A stretch of 64,000 nucleotides of DNA, from positions 2,081,459 through 2,145,458 of the forward strand of contig CM039504.1 in assembly GCA_022432975.1 (NCBI GenBank). The letters run 5' to 3'. Made by a program: the position numbers and the translations under genes. Below are positions 37,101-46,265 of the stretch, in pieces. Under the pieces are notes generated by a model, which had not been told where the DNA came from, did not search any database, and saw nothing but the letters and a program-made list of their open reading frames with translations. Every line of letters begins with the position of its first letter. The first letter of the stretch is position 1. The DNA is from Begonia masoniana. Its lineage: Eukaryota; Streptophyta; Magnoliopsida; Cucurbitales; Begoniaceae.

Positions 37101-40100
37101 AAGCCCAGAGTTAAAAACAACAAAAACAACTTAATTATTTTGTCATTAACTCTAAGTGCAGGGAACCTAACTAAAAATGGCACAGTAACAATCAATTAAA
37201 TTAAATCACAAGAAAATAATTTACTTTGAATAATAGCACATAACAGTCTCTCTGTTTTAATTCTAAGCACATCCAAACAATTTATTAATATGTTGACTAA
37301 CGTAGTAAACAACTTCTTAATCCAGCCAAATTAACCTGTGAATTAAATCACAGACTCAGCAGGAACCGATATTCAAAACAGATGCAAGACTGTAAGATAC
37401 TTAATTCAAGAAAAGAAAGAAAAAACAACTAAAAAATACCAAAGTCTTTTGCCAAGATAACAATCTCATATAAAAATAAACAATCAATCAGCAGACTATT
37501 CTTGACATAACGAATCAAGAAAAGCAGGAGCAAAAATTTGTCTCAAGAACCAATCAAGCTCTGATACCACTGTTGTATATTCTTTATGTTCTTATTCTCT
37601 GTTTAATTCCTCTTTACTTTTCTATGAAGCCAGACAACGAAAATCAGAAAAACATACACACAATCAACACAATGATTTTTACCGTGGTTCACCGATAAAT
37701 CTGACTACATCCACGTTGAGCTCCACAGGAGGAACTCATGAACTATAATATGATGATTGTACAAAACAAACACAGAAGAACAACAAAGATTAAGAAACAC
37801 GAAACCTAACCGGATGCTCGAACTCAACCTGGTTCGAGCCCTAGAGATCTTCCTACCTCTAGCAATCAAGACGATTGCCCTAGAGATCTTTCAAGCTGGT
37901 TTGAAAACAGTTTATAGGCTGATTTTAAAATTTAAATTTGACCTCTCCAAAAACCGATTCTTCAATTGATTCCTTCTGGGAAAAGTTTCCTTGAAGTCTT
38001 AAATTTAGTGACGTTGCAAAATTTATTGCTGATTAATGAAAAGATTTTGTCGGAATTCAAATTGTACAAAATCCGGTCATAAATGAGTTTCAGAAAACTG
38101 ATTTGAATTCAATTTTGGAGTCCGATTTTGAATCTTTTAAAATCCGATTTTTCAATTAATTTCTTCAGCAAAAAGTTCAATTCGAGTCTTAATAACAACA
38201 ATGTGGCAGAGTTATAATTTGTGTAATGAAAATTTTAGTCGGAATTAAATGTGCATAAAAAACTGGTTCTGGAATGCTCCTAAAAACAGATATGTTTGAT
38301 AATCTTAAATCAAGCAAGCATACCCAAAACTTTCAAATGACGACCAAAATAACTTATCCAGGGTTAATAACAATGCACTAGCAAAGATTAATATGCAAAG
38401 AAACTAACTAATATGTTAAGAAAAATAAAGAGAAAAACGTGCATGAAACAGAAAGTAAAAGCAGAAAATAAAAACAGAACCAATCGGTAATTAGGTTGTC
38501 GACTCTCAAAATGGCAGCAAAGATAAATTATCCAAATTAAAGATAATGTTATTCTAACCAAAATAAGCTAAAAATAACAGAGATTTGATGCTTAAAATCG
38601 TATGGCAATAAAATTTACAGCAAGCAAAATAGATATAGATTTAAAAAAAAAAAATAAGAACTTGTCACCCGAATTTTGCAGCAAAGTTTTGGGGTTTAGA
38701 ATCAACCAAATAAGCTTAGTGGAAGCGTAACCTCGCTCTGATACCACTTGACACGAGGCGACCTAGAAAGGAAGCACGTGTTAAACCCACAAAACCCAAA
38801 AATAGAGTGAAGTGTGTGAAGAGTGAATCGATCGAGAATGAAAATGACAATAATGAAGGAAATTGAAATGTGCTTTGCGTGACGTGAAGAAGAGATGGAA
38901 GAGAAGAATAATGTAGTCCTTTGAACGGACTTGTGAACTATCTTACGTGAGGTTCACAAGTTCTAGATTTCCGTAGAAATCTACCGTTCGTAGGCAATGG
39001 TTCGACTTCTCCTCGCTCAAACTCCCGAATGGAAGTTTGAAAAAGAGAAGTTTACGAGTTAGCTCAAGCACCACGAGCTCGCTAACAAGGAGGTCCTCTA
39101 CCTCGTTCACGGATCCAGAAATCCGAGGCAAACTCTCAAAGAGCACTTTCTCACAAAGGAGAAGAAAATGTCTACTTCTTTTATTAATTTGGCAAAAAAG
39201 GTTCTCAATGCTACTAATCCATGCCTTTAACTAGACCTAGGGTGATGGATGCTAGGGTTTATGTTGTGTTTGTTGGAGAAGATTGAAGCCGTTGATGACG
39301 TTGATCCAATGGTCTAAGATGTGTGCTTGTTGATGAAGATTTGGAGCCTTTGGATGAGATATATCAATGGTCCTAAGGCTTGATCCTTGTCTTCCTCCTT
39401 TGTCCAATCAAGTGCCTCCCTTGATTCCTACTTCATGCTTCCTTAGTTGGATTGGGCCTTCCCCTCCTTGGGCTTGACCATAGCTTGCTTTCTTGGTCTT
39501 CAACCCATAACAATCCATGACCATCTAACCTAACCAACAATCTAAATGCATGCATTGAGTAAGGCTTATAAATAATCCTTACCCTCACAAAAAGGGCTGA
39601 ATGTTTGCCGAATAAAAAGATAAAAAGACACTAAAGGTGTTCATGAAATCAAAATAAAGAAAAGGAAATAAAGTGCATAATATTAAAAGGCTACACGTTT
39701 GGGATGCCGGGAAGACAAATTCCCGTCTGATGATGCTCACAACTCTCACGTGCGTCCCAAGTTAATACATGCACGGGCTGCTCCTGATCCATTGGGACAA
39801 TATCCCAAATGGAACCATCCTCGAAGCTAAGACCTGCAAAAGAAACAAGATCGTCAGTGAATTGATTAAGTAAAGCTAAAGATCTTGTCTGTGATCCTGT
39901 AACAGGCCTCCCAGGTATGTCACGCCTTCATTTTTAATTTTCACAGTGAGAGATTATTTCCGTTGAATTTTTCAATTTCAATCTTTCTCGTCATAATCAC
40001 GAGGCTCTGATACTACTTAGTGGGAATAAAAAAAATTGGTGAAAATAATAATAATAATATCGCCACTGTAATACGTAGAGAATACTGATCAAGATAATTC

Positions 40101-41196
40101 GTAAGAAAGACTGTACTAGACAATCTTATAGACAAAATTACATTTCCAAGTTCCCAGGAAAGGCTGAAAGGGTTACAAATGGTCCCACTTAAAATTCAGT
40201 CTCTTAGACAGAACTCACTTACACATAACAATTACACCACTAAATAAGTGGTACGAGAAATGATAGCTGATGCGATTTAAAAAATACCAGGAATATTTTT
40301 TCACACCATAAAAATATAACGGGTAAGAAGTACGAGAAATAATAGCTAAAATGAATACCGAGAATTTTTACGTGGAAACCTAAATTGAAAAAAAAAAAAC
40401 TACAGGGACCAAGTCCAGAAAGATCTCACTATTGAAAATGAGATTTACAATAATTTTCTAGATATCAAATATTCTAGAAAATTTTCACTAACAGAAATCA
40501 CCACTCTTAGAATTCTCGCTGTATTCAAAAGTAGCTCACTCATTTTTCCTCTCTCTTGTCACAGAAGAAACTCTTTTCGGATCTATCTTTCATCTTCGCC
40601 ATGACTCTCTATTTATAGGGAGAAAGTCCTGCAAGAAGACATCATATTGCAAGATCCAAAAAACTCATTCTGATCTTACAATATTATTAATCTCGGGTTT
40701 TACCGAGAGTGCGTCGCACTAGTCTAGTGAGCACTCTTAATTATCAATCGTTCACCTCAACCGTACCTAAAAGATTGATCACCCCATGCTCTGGGCTAGC
40801 CCCTGCAGTTTACCATGATCATTCTAAACCCATAACAAGCCATGACGCCACATATACTATATTTCCTCTTGATTTCTTAATTTCTTTTTTTAGAAAACTC
40901 TGTTCCACTGCACTTGTTATGTCTTTAATTATTCATTTTTATAGGTTTGGAGTAACGAAAAATACAAAAGCGTTGAGCATAGAGCCATTACTAATGCCAT
41001 GACAACAAGAAAATCAGTTGCGACCTTCGTTTTCCCAGAGGACGAAGTAGAGATTGAGCCATTAGAGTCGATGCTTCTCGAAAATCCACGAATTTACAGG
41101 AAGTTCAATATGGGAGACTTCGCTAAGCGTCGCTTCTCGTCAAAGCTAGCCGGAAAAAATCACCTTGATTTTTTCAAGTTTGAAGTGAATAACTGA
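28142..41196 (+). CDS. 2-oxoglutarate/Fe(II)-dependent dioxygenase (SRG1/norcoclaurine synthase-like) with an 11.8-kb transposon-filled intron
   Basis: Exons 28142-28414, 28483-28730, 28818-29142 and 40945-41196 join in phase to 365 residues, typical of this family. Exon 1 carries LPVPSVQEMV and IPIIDFSML; exon 2 the INHGV and FFDLPLEEKKKYA segments; exon 3 MNYYPCCSKPDLVLGISPHSDSG with iron ligands His237 and Asp239 and ends LIQ|GTACTG. The last exon begins after TATAG at 40944 with VWSNEKYKSVEHRAITN, giving the third ligand His294 and the co-substrate-binding pair Arg304/Ser306 (RKS). It ends in VNN-stop. Exons 1-3 alone would lack these residues. The enzymes are cytosolic and hydroxylate or demethylate specialised metabolites; the substrate is unknown. 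Intron 3 (29143-40944) holds nested copia elements. Phase, spacing and conservation across the gap argue that it is one gene; whether the long intron is spliced is untested. Confidence 0.85.
29323..30127 (-). repeat. 3' LTR of copia element 1
   Basis: Begins TGGGAATA and ends CTTTTACA on the plus strand (TG..CA), about 805 bases. Similar to 40021-40680. Confidence 0.75.
30132..33190 (-). pseudogene. Decayed copia pol (integrase, reverse transcriptase, RNase H) of element 1
   Basis: Minus-strand fragments in several frames, in order from the right. A pre-integrase piece is near 33000-33180, a broken integrase at 32040-32950, and the linker to reverse transcriptase (RSTRDHRPLRKY) near 31810-32009. 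Reverse transcriptase follows with LEIKQLDVKT and the catalytic LLYIDDMLIVG motif near 31030-31060. TRPDISYYVG comes next, then RNase H (YTDADMAGD, ALSTVEVEFIA, CDSQSAIHL). Stops and frameshifts separate nearly every block, so no complete polyprotein can be made. Confidence 0.85.
31125..31706 (-). repeat. 151-bp direct duplication inside the reverse-transcriptase remnant
   Basis: 31125-31275 and 31556-31706 are near-identical with a constant offset of 431 bases and no net indel. Both copies cover the KKSLYGLKQAARQWY-type region. Only a few substitutions separate them, so the duplication is later than most of the decay of the element. Confidence 0.85.
33196..33761 (-). repeat. 3' LTR of copia element 2
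   Basis: 566 bases, TGTTG..CAACA ends, followed on the inside by the purine tract at about 33762-33775. Confidence 0.9.
33853..34782 (-). pseudogene. Copia reverse transcriptase/RNase H with the catalytic palm deleted
   Basis: An open frame of 309 residues starts with the N-terminal edge of the reverse-transcriptase domain (WLGAMKEEMNSLDVNKTWELI). It jumps at about residue 85 (near 34527) straight to VIGSVMYAMISTRPDLS, which normally lies after the catalytic core. The YVDDM-type motif is absent. RNase H is complete in motif terms: VDADFAGN, ALSTTEAEYIA, YCDNQSAIHLS, KHINVRYHFIRD. The deletion keeps the frame open. The product could not copy RNA on its own. Confidence 0.85.
34779..36056 (-). 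pseudogene. Copia integrase in two broken frames
   Basis: 36056-35484 carries the pre-integrase region (VRYIPGLKRNLISLG) with the zinc-binding part (HLGLRHMSQGRL, CEPCVLGKQHRLSF) and the start of the catalytic core (VHVDLWGP). The frame then breaks at about 35484. 35333-34779 carries the rest (FWGEALFTAAYLVNR, HLRIFGCSAYAH, FLGYQ). Between them, near 35340-35480, integrase-like sequence continues in another frame. The integrase is therefore interrupted at least once. Confidence 0.8.
36053..36904 (-). pseudogene. Copia gag and protease region of element 2
   Basis: 283 open codons on the minus strand. The gag domain (IWGKLESIYS, ENLEEFLKLTLRLKG) is followed by a CCHC zinc knuckle (CFHCGNVGHLKKNC) and the protease active site (DTWVLDSGCSFHMSP). 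The frame ends at 36053, overlapping the next one by a few bases in another frame. More gag N-terminus probably lies at 36905-37040 in a shifted frame. Confidence 0.85.
37571..37881 (-). repeat. Truncated 5' LTR of copia element 2
   Basis: Matches 33196-33505 and then stops at about 37881, losing some 255 bases of the LTR. At the break a 14-base word (GCCCTAGAGATCTT) occurs twice, at about 37839 and 37876. Confidence 0.85.
37882..39589 (-). mobile_element. 5' fragment of a third copia-like element (LTR plus leader)
   Basis: An initiator-Met primer site (AGTGGTATCAGAGC on the minus strand, about 38734-38748) abuts a TGACACGAGG start at 38749, the expected layout of a minus-strand 5' LTR. The LTR may run to CCTCACA near 39589. 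The stretch 37882-38733 would be the untranslated leader. No gag or pol is present and no partner LTR was found. Confidence 0.55.
40021..40680 (-). repeat. 5' LTR of copia element 1 (outer end altered)
   Basis: Starts TGGGAATA directly after the primer site and follows the left LTR to about 40665 (TGCAAGATCCAAAAA). The last 120 or so bases of the left LTR have no match. Confidence 0.75.
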
Positions 41197-42544
41197 TGTA
41201 TTGCTGTTATATTTGTCTTCAAAACTAAAGATTGCAAACTTGTCGGTAGCCTCAAAATCTGTTTTGTTAACAATAAAACATCCTAGTACAAATGATCTGG
41301 TCTTTTTTATTTTATTTATTTTATTTTTCCATAAATAATTAATTCATTTTTATCTCTAGCATGGATTTTAGATTTAAAACATACTATCTAAACATTCACA
41401 AAATTACCTCATATGCTGATTTGAGTAATTATTTTTTGAACATTAAATGTGGAGTCCCCGGTGCTCCTAATATAATATTGTCCGTATTAGAGAAAATAAC
41501 TCTTTTTATAAACCATTCATTTTCTACTTTTACAAACAATATGGAATTGTGCACTCTCACTGGTATGAACTAGGTCTTCTGAATCAATAAAATTTTAGGT
41601 CGTCCTTACCTTCATAGGTCGAACTGCCACATTAATCATTTGAAATATATGTCAGCATAATAATATTTACGTACTTCTACGATATGCTTACGTACTTCTA
41701 CGCTATCTCAGACATTTTTAATCTTTAGTAATCAAGTAATTGCTATTATTCAAGATTCTACGCAAGACGCCACAAACCAACCTGATCCTATAATCCACAA
41801 TGGACTTGTGATTAATTTATAGAATTATTTTATGTGTGTCGGTTTTGCATTTTCTAAACAACTTCACCTAACTCTGAACAGACAGTAAAGGGTTATCCTA
41901 AAATGCATAGGAAAAGATAAGAAGGTTGAGCTACTTGGCTACTTTACGTCTTTTTGGCAAAGCTTCTCTCTAAATATATTAATCAGAGAAAATATGAAGC
42001 AAATGATCGTTCCTGCGCCGGCATTGTTTGATAGGTCGAACCCATACAAGTTCTGAAAATTTTATTACAAGCCCGCAGTTATTAGTCAGTTTTGTTTACT
42101 AAATCGTTAATCAGTAATTAATCTTCAATTAGTCAATATAAGACTGCTTGTCGGAGAGGGTTTCGGTGAGAAATAAATTTCAGATGGGACGCTGACTTTA
42201 TGCGAACTTCCAAAGATTAACCAATTTGTGGCAGTTACGTAATCAAAGTATATATTTTTCGTGGCGTATAATCCATTTTTCCATTCTTTGCAGATATATC
42301 TACCTAAGTTAGAGAGAGAGAAAGAGGTGAAAGTAGAAAAGACTACAGAAAGTGGTAGTTGTATACTGATAAACTGCCACGCCACCTTTGAAACTTGCTA
42401 AAATGAAAGCCCTAATCCAAAAATTTTATACAACCGCATACAACTTTTTCTTAGCGACCACGAGAGCTTTTGTAGCATTTCTCAACACAAATATATAACA
42501 CCTTCTCATCCTAAAGAGCGAAACAAAAAAACCCAGAAAGAGAA
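41197..42544. other. Intergenic between the dioxygenase and the GPAT gene
   Basis: 3' flank of the dioxygenase, AT-rich sequence, and the promoter and leader of the acyltransferase gene. No gene is supported. Confidence 0.5.
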
Positions 42545-44759
42545 ATGAAGAAAACTCCAATGCAGTCAGTTGTTGCAGAGCTAGAAGGCACGCTTCTGAA
42601 AGACCCAGACACATTCTCCTACTTCATGTTGATGGCATTTGAAGCGTCTGGTTTGATCAGATTCGCATTGTTGCTTATGCTGTGGCCAATAATACGCTTG
42701 CTTGAAACTCTGTCAATGGAGGAAACGGGTCTAAAGTTAATGATCTTCGTCTCCCTTTCTGGACTCCCTGAATCAGAAATAGATTCAGTAGCGAGAGCTG
42801 TTCTGCCTAAGTTTTTCATGGACGATTTGGACATGGAAGCTTGGAGAGTATTTAGCGTACATGAAAAAAAGGTTGTGGTTACGAAGATGCCTAGAGTTAT
42901 GGTGGAGAGATTTGTGAAAGAACATTTACAAGCGGATGAGATTCTGGGAAGTGAGCTTGCTTTTAACCGATTTGGTCGAACCACTGGGTTCACTGAAACT
43001 CAGACTGGATCAGTCTCTCAACGAATTTCCAAGCTTTTTGTGGATGAAAGGCCTGCTCTTGGATTGGCGTGGTCCCCAAAAGAAGCTTCATTTTTACATT
43101 TGTGCAAGGTAAATTGTTAATTGATAAATTTCTCGTTCCGTGAATTTTCTTGAATGATCAGATCATTTAGCCATCAGTATAAATAAATGTCAGGAATCAA
43201 TAAATTCGGTAATATGTATCATGCATGAAACGTTACATGTCATTTTTTTAGCTAATATTTATATAAATTTAGTATGAAATTACAATCAGTTGGTCAAGTC
43301 TTGGAAGATATTTTAATCAAGTCCTTGTTTGTTGAAAAATCGAACCATAAATAAAAATAAAAATAAATTGCAAAATAACATATTTACGTGAAAAACACTT
43401 TCGAAGAAAAACTATAGGCAGAGGAACGAATTTACTATAAAGATCAAAGATACAACTATAGATTTTGCTGCTCTAGCTTACAAGTATTTATAAGAAACAA
43501 AACCTAATGAGATTATGGACTCAACCCAGCCTAACTAGAATTTGGGTCACCTAAATTCTAACGTTGGATTAGGTTGGACCCATAATCTCATTAAGTTTTG
43601 TTCCTCTATAAATACTCGTAAGCTAGAGGAGTAAAACCTGCAGTTGTATCTTCGATCTTTCTAGTAAATACGTTCCTCTGCCCATGGTTTTTTTCTAAAA
43701 TAATTTTCCGCGTAAATACGGTGTTTCACAGTTTATCTTCTTTTTCTATTTATCTTTTGATTTTTCAACTGTCCTGAGGTTTAATTGTTATTTTCAATAT
43801 GAAACAATTGTATAATGTTGATGGGAAGAGATGTTAAACAGGAACAAATGAAAAGACAAGTCCCTGGCGACCAGACCTCTGATGGCCATTTTCCCATGCC
43901 GATTCCGGTCATCTTCCATGATGGCCGCCTGGTGAAGCGGCCAACGGCTTGCACTGCTCTGTTAATCCTCCTATGGATTCCAGTCGGCATACTCCTTGCA
44001 TTCATTCGTATTGTACTTGGCTTAGTACTGCCAATGAGTGCTATTCCCCACGTTTCTCGTCTCTTCGGCGGGAAAGTAATCGTCAAGGGGAAACCCCCTC
44101 CACCGTTTTCGGGAGGAAACTCTACCGGCGTACTATTTGTTTGCACCCACAGAACCTTGATGGACCCGGTCGTCCTCTCCTCCGTTCTCCAGCGCAGAAT
44201 CCCTGCGGTCACGTACTCCATCTCTCGCTTATCTGAGATTCTATCTCCCATCCCCACCGTTAGACTGACAAGAAACAGAAATATCGACTCAGAGAGAATC
44301 AAGCAAGAGCTATCAAAAGGAGACTTGGTCGTTTGCCCGGAAGGAACCACATGTCGTGAACCGTTTCTTCTGCGGTTCAGCGCTCTGTTCGCCGAGTTAA
44401 CGGATAAAATTGTTCCGGTGGCTATGAATTACAGGGTAGGGCTCTTTCACGCAACGACGGCAAGAGGGTGGAAAGGACTGGATTCCGTCTTCTTCTTCAT
44501 GAATCCTCTGCCGGTTTACGAGGTAACGTTCTTGAACCAGCTGCCGGCCGAAGCAACTTGTTCATCCGGGAAAAATCCTCACGAGGTAGCGAATTATGTG
44601 CAGAGGATACTGGGAGCGACGCTAGGGTTTGAGTGCACGAACTATACGAGGAAGGACAAGTATAGAGTACTGGCGGGCAATGATGGAACGGTATCGTATA
44701 TATCTCTGGTGGATCAGATTAAGAAGGTTGTAAAAACCTTCAAGCCATTTATCAAGTAG
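42545..44759 (+). CDS. GPAT5: Glycerol-3-phosphate acyltransferase, GPAT5/GPAT7-like (suberin type)
   Basis: Two exons, 42545-43108 and 43842-44759, join in phase to 493 residues (Arabidopsis GPAT5: 502). The N-terminal HAD-like phosphatase domain starts [11 protein letters not shown], where the catalytic Asp residues of motif I (DxDGT) are Glu, as in GPAT5/7. Membrane segments lie near residues 35-55 and 215-245 ([20 protein letters not shown]). The acyltransferase domain has block [11 protein letters not shown] (HX4D), block [18 protein letters not shown], block [21 protein letters not shown] and block [10 protein letters not shown]. Land-plant sn-2 GPATs of this type sit in the ER and transfer omega-oxidised acyl groups from CoA to glycerol-3-phosphate for suberin. 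The C-terminus [13 protein letters not shown] is conserved. The frame is intact. The choice between GPAT5 and GPAT7 is not settled. Confidence 0.93.
43331..43769. repeat. Foldback element in the GPAT intron
   Basis: The intron holds a near-continuous palindrome of about 439 bases. GTTGAAAAATCGAAC at 43331 pairs with GATTTTTCAAC ending 43769, and the arms meet near 43550 (CCTAATGAGATTATGG against CCATAATCTCATTA). Each arm resembles the solo LTR at 53774-54034, so the element looks like two inverted copies of one short LTR. Confidence 0.85.
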
Positions 44760-45242
44760 TCTTCGTTATTTTTGAGTGTGCCTAAAACATTTGTAAAGAT
44801 GGGTGAATCTTTTTAAATATTAATTGACATTTAAGTTTTCACGTAGAAATTTAATTCAGTAATGTCGGGCAAGAGGAAGCTAGTTAATATCTTGCTGCGG
44901 AATGTGATGCCTAAAATTTGCACCGGCTTTTCAAAATGAAGCAAAAGCTGCCGCTTTAGAAGCTGACCATCCAAACTGTTCACTAAATCAACACTAATCA
45001 GCCAGTGCCACGTGTCTCGTTAACAAAACCGTTGGGAGTTAAGCTAACTAAGTCTGCGCGGTTTTGCCGTATTTGCCGCGCTTGGTTAGCCGTGAATCTT
45101 TGCCTACGTGATACTGCAACTGCAACAGAGTTAATCGCACTTTCTCTATTTAATTCTGTTTAATCCCATCCTGCTTCTAATTCAAGATTGTTAAAGGCGG
45201 CGTTTTTGGTTTTGTTTCGTCTGAGATTCTTAGATTTCTTCT
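44760..45242. other. Spacer between GPAT and RING genes
   Basis: 3' UTR of the acyltransferase gene and the promoter and leader of the RING gene. No other feature is seen. Confidence 0.5.
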
Positions 45243-46265
45243 ATGTCGTCGTTGTCGCACTGGTGCTACAGGTGCAACCGATTCGTCAGGATTCGGGATG
45301 AAGGTGTTTGTCACGATTGCGAAACTGCATTCGTCGAACATGTCGATGACGCGTCGCGGTTCATTGACGAGGAGGCTATCTACCAGAGATTTCCTTCGGA
45401 GGCTACGGATGTTAATCAGCAGTTGAATTCCGAACAGAACATGGGTCCTTTTCTTCCAAGAGAGCGAAGGAATGGAGGCCGTGGCTCCTATTATCATCCG
45501 TTGATCGTGCTACGCGAACCGCCTGATGGTTTGGACGGAGAAGAAGGCCGTGGACTGCGACTCTATTACGACTACGGCGGTAGTGTTGGAATCAGACCTT
45601 TCTCACCTAACTTGACGGAGATTTTGTTCGATTCAAATTTTGGTAGGTTGTTCAGGCGGGTTTCTCAGGCTGTAGCGAACAGATTTGCGCAATCAGAAAA
45701 CCCACCGGCTTCAAAAGCTGCAATCGAAGCAATGCCCACCATTGAAATCGGGAGCAATGATTTGGAAAAGGAGTTTGAATGTGTTGTTTGCAGTGAGGCA
45801 TTCAAATTAGGAGACGAAGCTCGCAAGATGCCTTGCGATCACATATACCATTCAGATTGCATTCTTCCATGGCTGTCGATTCGCAATTCGTGCCCAGTTT
45901 GTCGCCACGAACTGCCCCCTGATTCTAACGAACCAAGCGATCCATCGAGGGGGGAAGTTTTGATATTACCATCCGCAAACGGGGAAGGAAATGTGGGCGT
46001 GACGATTTGGAGGCTACCCGGCGGGGGCTTTGCCGTGGAGAGGCTTCCGATGACAAGCAGCGACGAGAATGAATATCCTCCGATGTACACAGTGTTAGCC
46101 AATCGGTTCGACAATGAAAGTCAGCCGAGGAGAAGCTCAACGACTTCAACAGAAAGAAGAAATAGAGGGAGAAGTCGTTGGAGACGTACTTTTGGCAGCA
46201 TTTTCGCTTGGTTTGGTGACTCATGGAGGTCTTTATCAAATGGTTCAGGTTCATGGTCATGTTAG
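45243..46265 (+). CDS. RING-H2 E3 ubiquitin ligase with zinc-ribbon and DUF1117 (RHC2A/RDUF-like)
   Basis: A single exon of 340 residues. The N-terminal zinc ribbon is HWCYRCNRFV..CHDC (residues 6-26). A variable region follows, with NRFAQSENPPASKAAIEAMPTI just before the RING. The RING-H2 finger is at about residues 180-221: CVVCSEAF, CDHIYHSDCILPWL, CPVCRHELP, giving the C3H2C3 ligand set. A DUF1117-type block follows (VTIWRLPGGGFAVERLP, residues 248-264). Relatives in Arabidopsis (RDUF1/2) act as ubiquitin ligases in ABA and drought responses; the target here is unknown. The last codons, TGT TAG, are the first six bases of an inserted copia LTR (TGTTAG), so the insertion sets the C-terminus. 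The frame before the insertion is intact. Confidence 0.92.
   Translation: MSSLSHWCYRCNRFVRIRDEGVCHDCETAFVEHVDDASRFIDEEAIYQRFPSEATDVNQQLNSEQNMGPFLPRERRNGGRGSYYHPLIVLREPPDGLDGEEGRGLRLYYDYGGSVGIRPFSPNLTEILFDSNFGRLFRRVSQAVANRFAQSENPPASKAAIEAMPTIEIGSNDLEKEFECVVCSEAFKLGDEARKMPCDHIYHSDCILPWLSIRNSCPVCRHELPPDSNEPSDPSRGEVLILPSANGEGNVGVTIWRLPGGGFAVERLPMTSSDENEYPPMYTVLANRFDNESQPRRSSTTSTERRNRGRSRWRRTFGSIFAWFGDSWRSLSNGSGSWSC

Larger units (their letters stand above)
33196..37881 (-). mobile_element. Ty1/copia retrotransposon 2, non-autonomous, nested in element 1
   Basis: LTRs begin TGTTGTATATTC at 33196 and 37571. The left one ends TACAACA at 33761. A primer site (GTGGTATCAGAGC on the minus strand) lies immediately inside the right LTR, and a purine tract (AAGGTGGAGAT) immediately inside the left one, so the element reads right to left. 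Shared LTR sequence differs at about 14 of 306 positions by eye, clearly less than element 1. Gag, protease, integrase and RNase H remain, but the core of reverse transcriptase is missing and the 5' LTR is cut short. Confidence 0.88.
29323..40680 (-). mobile_element. Ty1/copia retrotransposon 1 (old, outer element of the nest)
   Basis: The two ends share about 650 bases of similar direct-repeat LTR sequence (29323-30127 and 40021-about 40680), roughly 85% identical by eye. A primer site complementary to initiator-Met tRNA (TAGTATCAGAGC on the minus strand) lies just inside the right LTR, so the element reads right to left. Its internal part is split: a decayed pol remnant at 30132-33195 and a leader piece at about 39590-40020. 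The gag part is not found. Other elements sit between. I see no clean target-site duplication; the right LTR seems truncated or rearranged at its outer end. Confidence 0.8.

Noticed and set aside
39590..40020. Leader piece of element 1 as host intron or exon
   Set aside because: It directly abuts the primer site and LTR of copia element 1, and it shows no dioxygenase-like coding.
40709..41002. 97-codon frame ending ..SIEPLLMP as a gene
   Set aside because: It overlaps the dioxygenase last exon in the wrong frame; the correct frame gives the family sequence.
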